From the NCBI RefSeq assembly GCF_029504395.1, contig NZ_JAQFIF010000005.1, positions 186,001 to 250,000 on the forward strand: a DNA stretch of 64,000 nt, in the 5' to 3' direction. The first letter of the stretch is position 1. Each line of letters starts with the position of its first letter. The DNA comes from Arthrobacter sp. ES3-54 (GTDB lineage: Bacteria; Actinomycetota; Actinomycetes; Actinomycetales; Micrococcaceae). Shown here in pieces: positions 25,738 to 39,726 of the stretch. The notes beneath the pieces were generated by a model, which had not been told where the DNA came from, did not search any database, and worked only from the letters and a program-made list of their open reading frames with translations. The position numbers and the translations under genes were made by a program.

Positions 25738-26401
25738 AGATTTCAGGGTGCTGATTGTCGACGATGATTTCCACGTCGCCAAGCTGCATGCCGCCTACGT
25801 GGATTCGGTGGCAGGGTTCCTGGCGCTGCCGCCGGCCGGCTCGGCGTCGCAGGCTCTGCAGGCCATCCACAGCCTGCGCCCGGACCTGGTACTGCTGGAC
25901 GTCTACCTCCCGGACGCTTCGGGCCTGGACCTGCTGCGCCAGCTGGACGTCGACACCGTGATCCTCAGCGCGGCCTCGGACACAGCTTCGCTGCGCCTCG
26001 CGTTCCGTCGCGGGGCACTGGGCTACCTGCTCAAGCCCTTCACGGCCGAATCCCTCTCGCAGCAGCTGCGCTCCTATGCACGCTACCGCCGGATCCTGGC
26101 GCAGCCGGGGTCCGTCAGCCAAGAGACGGTGGAACGCGCCAAGCGTGCCTTGATCCCGGGCGACGTCGTTGCCTCGGCCCGTCCCCGCTCTGCCACGGAG
26201 GCCGCGGTGCTGGAATCCTTGGTTCCCGGCGAGCAGTATTCGGCCGCCGACGTCGCCGTCCGTGTAGGTGTGTCCCGGGCTACTGCCCAACGGTATCTGT
26301 CCGCGCTGGCGGACGACGGCGCCGTCGACATCCAGCTGCGCTACGGCACCACCGGGCGGCCCGAGCACCGCTACGGAATCCCCGCCGGAACCGGCCACTA
26401 G
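25730..26401 (+). CDS. CitB/DcuR-family response regulator
   Basis: A 223-aa DNA-binding regulator paired with the kinase just upstream. The receiver domain has acidic residues in VLIVDDDFHVAKLH (11-13), the phospho-acceptor Asp57 in DLVLLDVYLPDASG, Ser/Thr in VILSAAS and Lys in LLKPF. The output domain has a helix-turn-helix, YSAADVAVRVGVSRATAQRY (about 170-190), typical of the CitB group. The start ATG overlaps the end of the kinase gene by eight bases. It presumably activates the divergent CitMHS gene. Confidence 0.93.
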   Translation: MSEDFRVLIVDDDFHVAKLHAAYVDSVAGFLALPPAGSASQALQAIHSLRPDLVLLDVYLPDASGLDLLRQLDVDTVILSAASDTASLRLAFRRGALGYLLKPFTAESLSQQLRSYARYRRILAQPGSVSQETVERAKRALIPGDVVASARPRSATEAAVLESLVPGEQYSAADVAVRVGVSRATAQRYLSALADDGAVDIQLRYGTTGRPEHRYGIPAGTGH

Positions 26402-26438
26402 AAACGCAGGGTGCTTGGGCGTTGCGGGGGTTGCGGGG

Positions 26439-28169
26439 TCACTGCGGCTGGTCGGCGGCGCCGTCGGGCCGCTTCTGTGCCGCCGCCTGCTCCGCCTGGA
26501 CGGCCCTGTAGATGTTGCCGTGGATCATGTCCGCCCCGACGCGCTCGATCACGCCGTCGCGTTCCAGGACCGCACGAACCTCGGGCTTGAGCCGGGTCAG
26601 GCGCAAGTTGACGTCCGACTCCCGGGCGAGGATCACGATGTCCGCCATCTTTGCTGCCCCCTGGGAGTCGACGAAGTTGATCCCGCCGCAATCGAGCACA
26701 ATCCCTGTGAGCCCCGGCCTTGACCGGATGACCTCGCGCAGACGGTCCTCCAGCGCGTCGGCGGTGGCGAAGAAGAGGCCGCCGTCGAACCGGATCACGG
26801 CAACGCCGGGAACGATCTCGTCGCCGGGGTGCTCACCGGTTTCACGGAAGACCTGGGTGCCCGGTTCGCGGCCGAGGGACGGCATCTGCGGGTGGGTGGC
26901 CACCCGGACGAGCCAGAAGATCGAGAGGCCGATCCCGATCACGACGCCCGCGAGAACGCCGAAGATGAGGGTGCCGATGATCGCTGCGACCGCAATCCAG
27001 AAGTCGAACCTCTGCACCCGGGCTAGCCGTCGCAGTTCCGGAAAGTTCATCATGCCCATGACGACGGCCTCGATGATCAGCGCCGCCAGCACAGGTTTGG
27101 GCAGGATCGAGAACAGCGGCGCCAGGAAGAGCAGCGTGAGCAGAACCGTGACCCCCGAAGTGAGGGAGGCAAGGCCGGTCTTCGCCCCGGAGTGGTCGTT
27201 CAGAGAGCTCGCTGACAGGCTCGTCGAGACGGGCATCCCCTTGAAGAGTCCTGCGGCAATGTTGGCCATCGACTGGGCAATCGATTCCTGGTTGATGTCG
27301 ATCTGGTAGCGGTGCTTGGCAGCGAAGGCCCTCGCATCCCCGGCGGTCTGGGAAAAGCCGATCAGGACCAGAGCCACCGCCGCGAGGGCCACGGTGCCCA
27401 CGTGGTCCCACATCAGCTGGCCGTCCGGGACCTCAAGCGAGGGCAGCCCGCTGGGCACGTCGCCCACCAGGGCCACACCTTTGGCCCCGAGATCGAACAG
27501 CGCCGCAGCCAGCAATCCGCCCACCACCAGGACCAGGGCGCCGGGGACTTGGGGAGCGATGGCTTTCAGCCCGAAGACGACGGCCAGCGCGACGACCCCC
27601 ACCACCACGGTGGCTGGCTGGGCCTCGCCCAGAGTGCCCAGCCAAGACCACAGTTCCTGGATCGGGTTGGAACCGGTGACCTCCGTCCCGGTGAGTTTGG
27701 GGAGCTCCCCGATCACGACGTCGATCGCCGCGCCGAAAAGGAAGCCGGTGACCACGGCCTTCGAGAGAAACTGCGCAATCCAGCCCATCTTGAAGACGGC
27801 AAGAAGCAGGAACAGGATCCCGGAGGCCAGGGTGATTCCGGCAACGAAGGAGGCGACATCTTGCTCGCTGGTGATGCCTGCCGCGAGCACGGCACTCGCG
27901 GCCACCGCCGCCAGACCGGAGCTCGGCCCCATCGAGATCTGCCGGCATGTGCCGAAAATCGCGTACACGATGGCCCCGGCGGCCGCGGCATACAGACCGT
28001 TCTGCAACGGTATCCCCGCGATTCCTGCGTAGCCCAGGTTCTTCGGAACGATCAGGGCCGCGACGGTGACGCCGGCGATCAGATCGCCGCGCAGCCACGA
28101 GCGGTCATAGGAGCGGAACTGGCCGATAAGGGGAACCCTGGTGGGCCCCTGCCCGTGCGCCGTGGTCAT
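26439..28169 (-). CDS. SulP-family anion transporter with STAS domain
   Basis: A 576-aa inner-membrane protein of the SLC26/SulP family. It begins with the conserved segment LRGDLIAGVTVAALIVPKNL, followed by GIPLQNGLYAAAAGAIVYAI and the substrate-site region SMGPSSGLAAVAASA; about 12-14 helices fill residues 30-420. The C-terminal STAS domain (about 455-560) has IVLDCGGINFVDSQGAAKMA, where Ser is the potential phosphosite. Family members carry sulfate, bicarbonate or dicarboxylates; substrate cannot be assigned. ATG at 28169 (MTTAHGQG) is taken as start. It is convergent with the response regulator, 37 bp apart. Confidence 0.9.
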   Translation of the reverse strand: MTTAHGQGPTRVPLIGQFRSYDRSWLRGDLIAGVTVAALIVPKNLGYAGIAGIPLQNGLYAAAAGAIVYAIFGTCRQISMGPSSGLAAVAASAVLAAGITSEQDVASFVAGITLASGILFLLLAVFKMGWIAQFLSKAVVTGFLFGAAIDVVIGELPKLTGTEVTGSNPIQELWSWLGTLGEAQPATVVVGVVALAVVFGLKAIAPQVPGALVLVVGGLLAAALFDLGAKGVALVGDVPSGLPSLEVPDGQLMWDHVGTVALAAVALVLIGFSQTAGDARAFAAKHRYQIDINQESIAQSMANIAAGLFKGMPVSTSLSASSLNDHSGAKTGLASLTSGVTVLLTLLFLAPLFSILPKPVLAALIIEAVVMGMMNFPELRRLARVQRFDFWIAVAAIIGTLIFGVLAGVVIGIGLSIFWLVRVATHPQMPSLGREPGTQVFRETGEHPGDEIVPGVAVIRFDGGLFFATADALEDRLREVIRSRPGLTGIVLDCGGINFVDSQGAAKMADIVILARESDVNLRLTRLKPEVRAVLERDGVIERVGADMIHGNIYRAVQAEQAAAQKRPDGAADQPQ

Positions 28170-28229
28170 GCGCCAGTCATACTCCACGCGCGGAAGTTCC
28201 GCCAGAGTCCCGGCGGCCCGCGTTGGTTG

Positions 28230-28613
28230 CTAGCTGGCGCTCTTCTGGGCGACGAGTTCGATCTCGACGAACATCTTGGGATCCAGGAACGGCAGCACGT
28301 GGACCAGGGAGAGCGTGGGACGGATGTCGCCGAAGACCTCGCCGTGGGCGCGGCCGGCCTCTTCCCACTTGCTGATGTCGGTCAGGTACAGCTTGGACTG
28401 CACCACGTCCTTGAAGCCGAAGCCGGCCTCGGCCAGCACGGCGCCGAGCTTCTGCAGGATGTAGCTGGTCTGGGTATAGAAGTCGTCGCCCACAATTCCG
28501 TCTTCGCCGCTGGCGGCGGTTGCGGAGATGTAGAGGGTGTTGTCCACCTGGACAGCCCGGGAATAGCCGAGGGCCTGTTCCCAGGTGGAGCCGGTACCGA
28601 AGGTCTTGCGCAT
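28230..28613 (-). CDS. RidA/YjgF-family protein
   Basis: A 127-aa member of the Rid family, which hydrolyses reactive enamine/imine intermediates of PLP enzymes or has related roles. Family features are SRAVQVDNTLYISATAASGE, ILQKLGAVLAEAGFGFKDVV and the C-terminal MFVEIELVAQ strand. The usual C-terminal Arg in the RVxVE motif is not apparent: the matching segment is DPKMFVEIE, with Lys two residues before Phe, so it is more like the Rid4-7 groups than archetypal RidA. It stands alone between the SulP and GNAT genes. Confidence 0.85.
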   Translation of the reverse strand: MRKTFGTGSTWEQALGYSRAVQVDNTLYISATAASGEDGIVGDDFYTQTSYILQKLGAVLAEAGFGFKDVVQSKLYLTDISKWEEAGRAHGEVFGDIRPTLSLVHVLPFLDPKMFVEIELVAQKSAS

Positions 28614-28751
28614 GGTGGGCCTTTCGCAGTTGCCGCAGGGATCGGCACAACTTTAGGTCGCCCGGCGCTGGAGCCGCCAAACCGGGTTGGTTTGTGTCGG
28701 CGGGCCTGCTGGTCGGCGGGCCTACGCGGGGCCACTGCCCGGGCTGGAGGT

Positions 28752-28777
28752 TCTAGCTAGAACCTCTAGCTAGAAAT
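28752..28777. repeat. 13-bp tandem repeat containing the GNAT stop codon
   Basis: tctagctagaacc (28752-28764) and tctagctagaaat (28765-28777) lie head to tail. On the minus strand both read TTCTAGCTAGA, so each contains a TAG; the gene stops at 28770-28772. The core TCTAGCTAGA is itself palindromic. Confidence 0.75.
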
Positions 28778-29273
28778 CCTGGCGGTAGACGAGCAGTTTG
28801 ATGTCCGTGCCAGGCACCAGCCAATCGCGCTCCGGCGCCCGGAGGAAGCCGGTCTTCCGGTAGAGGCCGTGGGCACTTTCCCAGGTCTCACCCGTGGTGA
28901 GGGCGACGGCGTGGATTCCGGGCAGGGATTTGGCGTGGTCGATGATGGCCTGGACCATGGCCTTGCCGGCGCCGCTGCGCTGGACGGACGGGTCCACCAC
29001 GAGCATCCGGAACTCGAGTTCGTCGCTTTGGGCGATATCCGCGTACGGCTCGCCCTCGACCGCCAGCGTCACCGAGCCGAGGATCCGGCCGTCCCGCTCC
29101 GCGACCCAAACCGTCGCGTCCGCCGCACGCTGCTCGACGTTCTGGATCTGCCGCATGTACGGGTGGTCGGCGCTCTCAAAGTAGCCTGCCGCCAGGTAGG
29201 CGTCCCGGGTGATGCGCGCTATGGCGTCGTAGTCGGCCGGAACGGCGGGGCGAATGAGGATCTGCGAAGGCAC
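28770..29273 (-). CDS. GNAT-family N-acetyltransferase
   Basis: A 167-aa acetyltransferase. The acetyl-CoA region is conserved: ELEFRMLVVDPSVQRSGAGK (beta-4 and the Q/RxxGxG/A loop) followed by AMVQAIIDHAKS, and the C-terminal GLYRKTGFLRAPERDW. Substrate unknown. It starts at GTG 29273 (PSQILIRPAVPADYDAIARI). The stop lies inside a 13-bp tandem repeat. Confidence 0.88.
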   Translation of the reverse strand: MPSQILIRPAVPADYDAIARITRDAYLAAGYFESADHPYMRQIQNVEQRAADATVWVAERDGRILGSVTLAVEGEPYADIAQSDELEFRMLVVDPSVQRSGAGKAMVQAIIDHAKSLPGIHAVALTTGETWESAHGLYRKTGFLRAPERDWLVPGTDIKLLVYRQDF

Positions 29274-29387
29274 CTGTCAATGGTACGGGCGCTCTGCCCG
29301 GGCCTGGACCGGAACGGCCGTTTCCGTGACTGAACTATCACTCAGGTCAGGCGCACTCAGGCCAGGAGCCGACCGGCGGGAACGACT

Positions 29388-32684
<3,297 letters not shown>

Positions 32685-32691
<7 letters not shown>

Positions 32692-33473
32692 GGCGCATCC
32701 ACGCTTGCAGTCTGGGCGTCGACCACGATCGCCGTGATGTTATCCCGGCCGCCGCTGCGCAACGCTGCCTGGATCAGTTCGTCCACGGCCGCCTGGGGGT
32801 CCGCCTCGGCTTCAAGGATGCCGGCTATCTGCTCATCGCTCAGTTCCCCGTTGAGACCGTCGGAGCAGACCAGGATCCTGTCGCCGTCCTCTAGGGGAAC
32901 CAGCCAGTAATCGGCCTCGGAGTCGTCTCCGGTGCCCAATGCCCGCGTCACAACGTGCCTGCGCGGATACACAGCAGCCTCGGCTTCGCTGATCTGGCCG
33001 GTGTCCAGGAGTTCTTGCACCTCGGAATGGTCCACGCTGATCTGCACTAGCTGGCCGTGGCTGTACCGGTAGGTGCGTGAATCACCGATGTTGAACACCA
33101 GCCAGTACGGAACGTCCAGCTGTTCCACCACAGCGACGCCGGACAGGGTGGTCCCGGCGCGGGATCCCGTGGCGTGACGGATGCCGGCGTCGGCCATCAG
33201 CAGGTACTCCTGGAGGATGTTCGCCGTCGCGTCCCGGCTGCCGGTCTTGAACTGCGGCAGCTCGGCCAGGGTGCGCACGCAGATGCCGCTGGCAACTTCG
33301 CCCGCCTCATGCCCGCCCATGCCGTCCGCCACGGCGAAGACGGGGTCGGCGGCAATGAAGGAATCCTCGTTCGCCTCGCGGCGCAGCCCCCGGTCCGTGC
33401 CGAACCCGAAGCGCAGGCGCGGTCCCCGTTCCCCGTCCGACGGCGGGAGGGGGGCGTCTGGCGTAGGGTTCAT
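32685..33473 (-). CDS. PP2C-type serine/threonine protein phosphatase
   Basis: A soluble 262-aa Mn/Mg-dependent phosphatase of the PPM/PstP kind. Motifs in order: GTDRGLRREANEDSFIA, VFAVADGMGGHEAGEVAS (metal Asp and Gly), GTTLSGVAVV, FNIGDSRTYRY, VVTRALG, ILVCSDGLNGELSD and GGRDNITAIVVD. All metal-binding Asp residues are present. It lacks the membrane anchor seen in PstP. ATG at 33473 (MNPTPDAP) is chosen, with GAGG upstream. No Ser/Thr kinase is in the window. Orientation and spacing fit a transcript shared with ligA downstream. Confidence 0.92.
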
Positions 33474-33633
33474 GGCGGTCCTCAATAAAGTGGTGCGCGG
33501 CTGCAGTGGTGCGCGAGGGTTCACGGCGGTCACAAACCCAGCCGGGTCGCAACTGCCGGTCCGACTATTGCATATGCGCCGCAGAGTGAGAAGCCCGCCA
33601 CGGGCTACCGCCGCGCTTATCCTGATCTGCCGC

Positions 33634-34914
33634 CTAGTCCAGGATCAGGCCCCGGCCGCTGCCGGGCTGCAACTGCACGGGGTGGATTTCACCGAACCCG
33701 CGGACGTCCTCGGCCGGGCGGGGCACCAGGACGAAGCGTTCGTCCTGTTCCAGCGCGGCCGCGGTCATCGAATCCACCAGCACGGTTCCGGGGTCCGCGA
33801 GGGCCGTCAGGCGGGCTGCGAGGTTCACGGTGGGTCCGTAGATGTCGCCGAGGCGGGAGAGGATGCGGCCCCAGACCATGGCCACGCGGGCCTGGGGCAG
33901 GATCTCGTCCTCGGTGAAGGCACGGCACAGGGCCAGGGAAATTTCGGCGCCGGCCGCTGGGGTCTCGGCAATGTAGAGGACTTCGTCGCCAACGGTCTTC
34001 ACCAGCCGGCCGCCGCCGACGGAGATGATTTCGGCGCATTTGTTCTCGAAGCGCTGCACCAGCTGGGCGAGGGTCTTCTCGTTCATCCGGCGGGAGAGGC
34101 TTGTATAGGACACGAGGTCGGCGAAGCCAACGGCCCGGGCCAACGGCAGCGGCGAATCGTCCTCGTCGCCTTCGCGGCCCTCTTCGCTGGACTGCAGTCC
34201 GGCCTCGGCCCGGACGGCCAGACGCTGGACACCGGCGTTGAGCTGCCGGCGCCAGGAATAGACGAGCATTTCCTCGAGGGCGTCAATGAGGTTCGGCAGC
34301 TCGCTGACGAGCCGCTTGCGCGCAACGGCGTCCGGCACGCCCTGTTCCTGGACCATGTCCTCCACCAGGGCCTCGATCTGCCACACGACCATCCGATCGG
34401 TCATCTGGCCGATGGCCCGGGTGATGGAGATGGCGGCTTCCTCGGTGAGCTTGCCGTCACGCACGAGGTCCACGATGGTGGACAGGGCGGACTGGTCGCG
34501 CTCGGTGAAGGCGACATCCTCGTCCCCGAGGTTGGGAAAGCCGAGGGCCCGCCAAAGTTTCCGGGCAGAGAGCAGCGAGAGTCCCGCGCCTGCGGCAACC
34601 TCACGGCGCCGGAGCTTGCGTTCACCGCCCAGCAGCCGGGCCTCCAGGGCCTTGGCGGCGAGCCGTTCGGCGGACACCGTTCCCGTTGGCGGGTTGGCAG
34701 GTTCCGGGGCCGCAGGTTCGGGTTCGGGGTCGGCGGCGGGTTCGGGTTCGATTCCAAGCTCAGTTTCGGCGGGTTCGATGAGCGCGCCGGCTTCAGTGTC
34801 GAAGGCGGTCTCGGCGTTGCTGCCGGGCACAGCCGGGCCGGCCACGCCCTCGGGTTCCCGGGGCAAATCCGGGGCAGCGAGGTCGATGTCCTGGTGGACG
34901 TTCTCAGCGTTCAT
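33634..34914 (-). CDS. Class III adenylate cyclase with regulatory domain (Rv1264-like)
   Basis: A 426-aa soluble protein. An acidic, Ala/Pro/Glu-rich N-terminus (about 80 residues) is followed by a helical domain (about 90-235, LRRREVAAGAGLSLLSARKL and MTDRMVVWQIEALVEDMVQE) that matches the adenylate-cyclase regulatory domain of mycobacterial Rv1264, a pH-responsive autoinhibitory module. The catalytic domain has VGFADLVSYTSLSRR (metal Asp), RLVKTVGDEVLYIAE (substrate Lys and second Asp) and GPTVNLAARLT (Asn and Arg), so it should make cAMP. ATG at 34914 is used, with AAGG eight bases upstream; GTG at 34923 is possible. It overlaps the preceding PH-domain gene. Confidence 0.92.
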   Translation of the reverse strand: MNAENVHQDIDLAAPDLPREPEGVAGPAVPGSNAETAFDTEAGALIEPAETELGIEPEPAADPEPEPAAPEPANPPTGTVSAERLAAKALEARLLGGERKLRRREVAAGAGLSLLSARKLWRALGFPNLGDEDVAFTERDQSALSTIVDLVRDGKLTEEAAISITRAIGQMTDRMVVWQIEALVEDMVQEQGVPDAVARKRLVSELPNLIDALEEMLVYSWRRQLNAGVQRLAVRAEAGLQSSEEGREGDEDDSPLPLARAVGFADLVSYTSLSRRMNEKTLAQLVQRFENKCAEIISVGGGRLVKTVGDEVLYIAETPAAGAEISLALCRAFTEDEILPQARVAMVWGRILSRLGDIYGPTVNLAARLTALADPGTVLVDSMTAAALEQDERFVLVPRPAEDVRGFGEIHPVQLQPGSGRGLILD

Positions 34915-35503
34915 CTCTTCCACCTTCTCTCGTCTCCCACGGCCAGGCCTCGCCCGCGTTGTAGGTCATGTCATCGGCCCCGAACACCTCGCCCTGGGGG
35001 AGTTCGCCGATGGCGTCCAGCACGAAGTTACGGAATGTCGCGACCTCCGGGACATCCGGAACCACCATTCCAACGGGGTACCCGGTCTCCAAGGATATAT
35101 TCCCGGAGCGCAATAGCCGCTGCAACAACGATTGCTCTATGGCCACATGGCGGACGGCAGCGAGGGCGACCTGTTCATCGCGGCGCCGTAACATGCCGTA
35201 CCGGGTAACTAAGCGCTGGCTGGTCAGGATGTAGCGCGTGGCGTGCCACGCAATGACCCGCGGAAGGCAATAACCCAGCAGCACCCACGCCGCCAGCGCC
35301 AGGCACACGGCGACCAGCCAGGGCGTCCATTCCTTGGGGATGAGGGGCATCAGCCGCGCCGGGCCGCCCTTGAGAACCCAGGCGCAGGCATAGGCGGCCA
35401 ACGCCGGAACAACAATGAACATCAGCGCCGGGACAATGAGCAGCCTGGGCTGGGGCCGGGTCACCACAATCACTTGCTCTCCCGGCAGGAGCACTTTACG
35501 CAT
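34904..35503 (-). CDS. PH-domain (YdbS-like) membrane protein
   Basis: A 199-aa protein with two N-terminal membrane helices (LIVPALMFIVVPALAAYACAW and WLVAVCLALAAWVLLGYCL) and a bacterial PH domain of the bPH2 type (about 90-165), marked by WHATRYILTSQRLVTRYGML and ALAAVRHVAIEQSLLQRLL. Function unknown; such proteins are membrane-associated adaptors. It overlaps birA upstream by eight bases and the cyclase downstream by eleven, so birA, this gene and the cyclase form a tightly packed operon. Confidence 0.85.
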   Translation of the reverse strand: MRKVLLPGEQVIVVTRPQPRLLIVPALMFIVVPALAAYACAWVLKGGPARLMPLIPKEWTPWLVAVCLALAAWVLLGYCLPRVIAWHATRYILTSQRLVTRYGMLRRRDEQVALAAVRHVAIEQSLLQRLLRSGNISLETGYPVGMVVPDVPEVATFRNFVLDAIGELPQGEVFGADDMTYNAGEAWPWETREGGRDER

Positions 35504-36434
35504 AACCGCTTTCTGCTCCGCCGCGGCCGTCGCCCTGCCCGCCGGTCCCGGCCGGGTTCCACGGCCTCAGGTGGACGACGTCGCCGGCGGTCACCACATG
35601 TTCATGGCCCGCGGCGTCGACCACCAGGAGCGAACCGTATTCGTCCAGGCGGGTGGCGTGGCCGATGATCTCGTGGTCGCCGGGGAGCTGGGCACGGACC
35701 TGCTTGCCGAGGGTCGACAGCAGGTGTTCCACCCTCTTATGCAGCGACGGGCCGCCGGCCATGCCGGCGGCGGGGTCGCCGTCGGCGTTGCAGAAACTCC
35801 GGTAGAGGGTGGCGAAGCGGGACAGGTAGCTCTTCAGGAGCTCGGTCCGGTCCACGGTGTCGGCGTTCTCCAGCAGGACGGACGTGGCCGTGGGGACTGG
35901 AAGTTCGGGCTCGGTCAGGGTGACGTTCAGGCCGGTGCCCAGGATGACCGGCGGCGTGCCGGCGCCGCCGAGTGGACCGAGCTGGGCCAGGATGCCCGCG
36001 ATCTTCCGGCCCCGCACCAGGACGTCGTTGGGCCACTTGAGTTCCGCCGGAAGGCCAGCCGTTTCCGCCAGGGCCTCGCGCAGGGCGAGGGCGGCCAGGA
36101 GAGAGAGCCAGGAGAAGCTGTGGGTCGGCAGCGGGCGGCCAGCCGCGTTGACTGGTCGGAGCACGAGCGAGACGGAGACGGAGCTGCGGGCTGGCGCCTC
36201 CCAGCGGCGGTCGAGCCGGCCGCGCGCGGCGCTTTGGTACTCGGCGGTCAGCACCGACAGGTCCGGCCAGGCGCCGGGGTCCTCGGTCACACCGCGAAGG
36301 AGGTCGGCGTTGGTGGAGCCGGTGGACTCAACCACTGTCAGGCTCGGAATTCCGTTGGCGGACAGGAACGCCTCATCGCTGAGGGCACTCAGGTCCAGGG
36401 GCGGACGGTCCGGGGTTTCCTGCACGGCTTCCAT
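35496..36434 (-). CDS. birA: Biotin-[acetyl-CoA-carboxylase] ligase
   Basis: Attaches biotin through biotinyl-AMP to the Lys of BCCP domains. It is 312 aa, catalytic type without an N-terminal DNA-binding domain. Motifs: TVVESTGSTNADLLR, the adenylate loop SAARGRLDRRWEAP (GRGR/GRxxR type), LKWPNDVLVRGRKIAGILAQ, and the C-terminal SH3-like domain with VDAAGHEHVVTAGDVVHLRP. Its likely client is the biotin carboxylase/BCCP protein at 53661-55514. In family terms the loop here reads ARGRLDRRW rather than GRGRxGRxW. Confidence 0.93.
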   Translation of the reverse strand: MEAVQETPDRPPLDLSALSDEAFLSANGIPSLTVVESTGSTNADLLRGVTEDPGAWPDLSVLTAEYQSAARGRLDRRWEAPARSSVSVSLVLRPVNAAGRPLPTHSFSWLSLLAALALREALAETAGLPAELKWPNDVLVRGRKIAGILAQLGPLGGAGTPPVILGTGLNVTLTEPELPVPTATSVLLENADTVDRTELLKSYLSRFATLYRSFCNADGDPAAGMAGGPSLHKRVEHLLSTLGKQVRAQLPGDHEIIGHATRLDEYGSLLVVDAAGHEHVVTAGDVVHLRPWNPAGTGGQGDGRGGAESGYA

Positions 36435-36513
36435 GCTTGAATCCTACCGAGGAAAGCGCCCCGAGGATCCCGCCCCTGTTGACTCAAACTCCGCCGAAAC
36501 TCCCCACCTTTGG

Positions 36514-36547
36514 CCGGAAAGTCCGGCGGGTCGGCCGGACTTTCCGG
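36514..36547 (-). terminator. Stem-loop downstream of SDR gene
   Basis: A perfect 14-bp stem, ccggaaagtccggc (36514-36527) with gccggactttccgg (36534-36547), and a six-base loop. It lies between the SDR stop and birA. There is no strong U-run; it may act as a terminator or RNA-stabilising stem. The element gggaattt is repeated nearby. Confidence 0.5.
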
Positions 36548-36619
36548 GGAATTTCGGCCTCGGATCCTCAAACGAGGGGAATTTCCGCAGCCCTCGCGGC
36601 CGGGAAAGACTCAGCAAGT

Positions 36620-37510
<891 letters not shown>

Positions 37511-37713
37511 GTCCAACACTCTAGCGGACCCATGTTACTGGCGGGTAACAAAGTGGAGCGGGAGCTTCGCGGCGGGAAAATTGTAGGTTCCCTACAGCGG
37601 CACCGGGCAATACCGTCACTAGACTTGCCAGCAGAGCCCTGTTTTTGTGGATTCCAGCCAAAGGACCCACGCACGGGCGCCGTACAACTTAGCGACAGAG
37701 CCGGAGAAACTTG

Positions 37714-39297
37714 ATGAGCCACAATCTGACCACGACTGCGGGAAAGATTGCAGATTTCCGCGACCGCCAGGCCCGTGCCGAGCAGCCCTCCGGTCCGGAA
37801 GCGATCGCCAAGCAGCATGCGCGCGGCAAGAACACCGCCCGCGAGCGCATCGACCTGTTGCTGGACGCCGGCTCCTTCGTCGAATTCGACGCGCTGGCCG
37901 TGCACCGCTCCACCGCGTTCGGGATGGAGAAGAAGAAGCCCCTCGGCGACGGGCTCGTCTCCGGCTACGGCACCGTGGACGGCCGCCCGGTCGCCGTCTA
38001 CGGCCAGGACTTCTCCGTCTACGGCGGCTCGCTCAGCCAGGTCAACGGCGAGAAGATCGTCAAGGTCCAGGAATTCGCGCTGCGCAACGGCTGCCCCGTG
38101 GTCGGCATCCTCGACGGCGGCGGCGCCCGCATCCAGGAGGGCGTCGCCTCGCTGGCCATGTTCGCTGACATCTTCCGCAACAACGTCCACGCCTCCGGCG
38201 TCGTCCCGCAGATCTCCCTCATCATGGGCCCCTCCGCCGGCGGCGCGGCCTACTCCCCCGCCCTGACCGACTATGTGGTCATGGTGGACAAGACCTCCCA
38301 CATGTTCATCACCGGCCCGGATGTCATCAAGACCGTCACCGGCGAAGACGTGGACATGGAAACCCTCGGCGGCGCCCGCCAGCACAACGCCAACACGGGC
38401 ACCTCGACGTACCTGGCCTCCGACGAGGCCGACGCTGTCGAGTTCGTCCGTGAACTGCTGGACTTCCTGCCCTCCAACAACCTCGCCGAGGCCCCGGTGC
38501 TGGAGCACTCCCAGGAGCTGGAGGTCGACGACGACGACCTCGCCCTGGATGCGCTGATCCCGGACTCGGCCAACCAGCCGTACGACATGCGCAAGGTCAT
38601 TGAGCAGATTGTCGACGACGCGCACTTCCTGGAGATGCAGTCCCTGTACGCCCCGAATGTGATCATCGGCTACGGCCGGGTGGAGGGCCACACGGTGGGT
38701 ATCGTGGCCAACCAGCCCATGCAGTTCGCCGGCACCCTGGACATTGCGGCGTCGGAGAAGGCGGCCCGCTTCGTCCGGCACTGCGACGCCTTCAACATCC
38801 CCATCATCACGCTGGTGGATGTCCCGGGCTTCCTGCCGGGCAAGGACCAGGAATTCCAGGGCATCATCCGCCGCGGCGCGAAGCTGCTCTACGCCTACGC
38901 CGAGGCCACCGTGCCCAAGCTGACCGTGATCACCCGCAAGGCCTACGGTGGGGCCTACATCGTGATGGGCTCCAAGAAGCTTGGCGCGGACCTCAACGTC
39001 GCCTGGCCCACCGCCCAGATCGGCGTCATGGGCGCCCAGGGCGCCGTGAACATCCTGTACCGCCGCGAACTCGCCGCGGTGGCTGAGAACGGCGGCGACG
39101 TCGAGGCCAAGCGCGCCGAGGTGATCCGCCAGTACGAGGAAGAGCTGCTCAACCCGTACCAGGCCGCCCAGCTCGGCTACGTGGACGCCGTCATCGCACC
39201 GTCCGAGACCCGGGTCCAGATCATCAAGGGCCTGCGTGCCCTCCGGGACAAGCGGGCCGCCCTGCCCGCCAAGAAGCACGGGAACATCCCGCTGTGA
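37714..39297 (+). CDS. Acyl-CoA (propionyl-/acetyl-CoA) carboxylase beta subunit
   Basis: The carboxyltransferase subunit, 527 aa. The N-terminal carboxyltransferase domain includes [39 protein letters not shown] and the oxyanion/acyl-CoA segment [18 protein letters not shown]; the C-terminal domain has [20 protein letters not shown] and [19 protein letters not shown]. This matches actinobacterial AccD5/PccB. It would carboxylate propionyl-CoA to methylmalonyl-CoA, or acetyl-CoA, with the alpha subunit at 53661. ATG at 37714 has GGAG ten bases upstream. It overlaps the epsilon subunit gene as GTGA. Confidence 0.94.
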   Translation: MSHNLTTTAGKIADFRDRQARAEQPSGPEAIAKQHARGKNTARERIDLLLDAGSFVEFDALAVHRSTAFGMEKKKPLGDGLVSGYGTVDGRPVAVYGQDFSVYGGSLSQVNGEKIVKVQEFALRNGCPVVGILDGGGARIQEGVASLAMFADIFRNNVHASGVVPQISLIMGPSAGGAAYSPALTDYVVMVDKTSHMFITGPDVIKTVTGEDVDMETLGGARQHNANTGTSTYLASDEADAVEFVRELLDFLPSNNLAEAPVLEHSQELEVDDDDLALDALIPDSANQPYDMRKVIEQIVDDAHFLEMQSLYAPNVIIGYGRVEGHTVGIVANQPMQFAGTLDIAASEKAARFVRHCDAFNIPIITLVDVPGFLPGKDQEFQGIIRRGAKLLYAYAEATVPKLTVITRKAYGGAYIVMGSKKLGADLNVAWPTAQIGVMGAQGAVNILYRRELAAVAENGGDVEAKRAEVIRQYEEELLNPYQAAQLGYVDAVIAPSETRVQIIKGLRALRDKRAALPAKKHGNIPL

Positions 39298-39623
39298 TCC
39301 CCACCGGCCCCCTAACCTCGCACGTCCCCACCGGCTCCCAGCCTTCGCAATCTCAGGCCGGGTCCCTCGCCGGCGTGGGCCCAGCCACCCACCCCCTCGA
39401 GCCAGCCACCGGGCCGGAGACCACGCCCGAGGTCCTGTTCTCCGTCGCCAAGGGCGAGCCGACACCTGAAGAGCTGGCGGCACTGACCGCCGTCGTGCTG
39501 TCCCTGGGGCAGTCCCAGCAGGCCGCACCGGAAAGCCCCGGCGTCCGGCACTGGGTCCGCCGGCAGCAGCTCCGGCTGGCTCCCAGGCCCGGTCCGGAAG
39601 CCTGGCGCCGCAGCCTCGGCTGA
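39294..39623 (+). CDS. Acyl-CoA carboxylase epsilon subunit
   Basis: A 109-aa protein. About 55 Pro/Ser/Thr/Gly-rich residues precede the epsilon core [20 protein letters not shown] and a basic tail ending [20 protein letters not shown]. Epsilon subunits are specific to actinobacteria and stimulate the alpha/beta carboxylase. The GTG start overlaps the beta-subunit stop by three bases, so translation is coupled. The epsilon core is clear; the N-terminal extension is longer than the core itself. Confidence 0.88.
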   Translation: MIPTGPLTSHVPTGSQPSQSQAGSLAGVGPATHPLEPATGPETTPEVLFSVAKGEPTPEELAALTAVVLSLGQSQQAAPESPGVRHWVRRQQLRLAPRPGPEAWRRSLG

Positions 39624-39726
39624 GAGCTCTCGGCCACTCCTGAGACCCCTCTGCTGGGCAGCGGTCTGCCCCATATCCGGCCACGAAAAAAGTTCAGTGA
39701 CTCTTTCATAACCACCGCGGCCGGGC

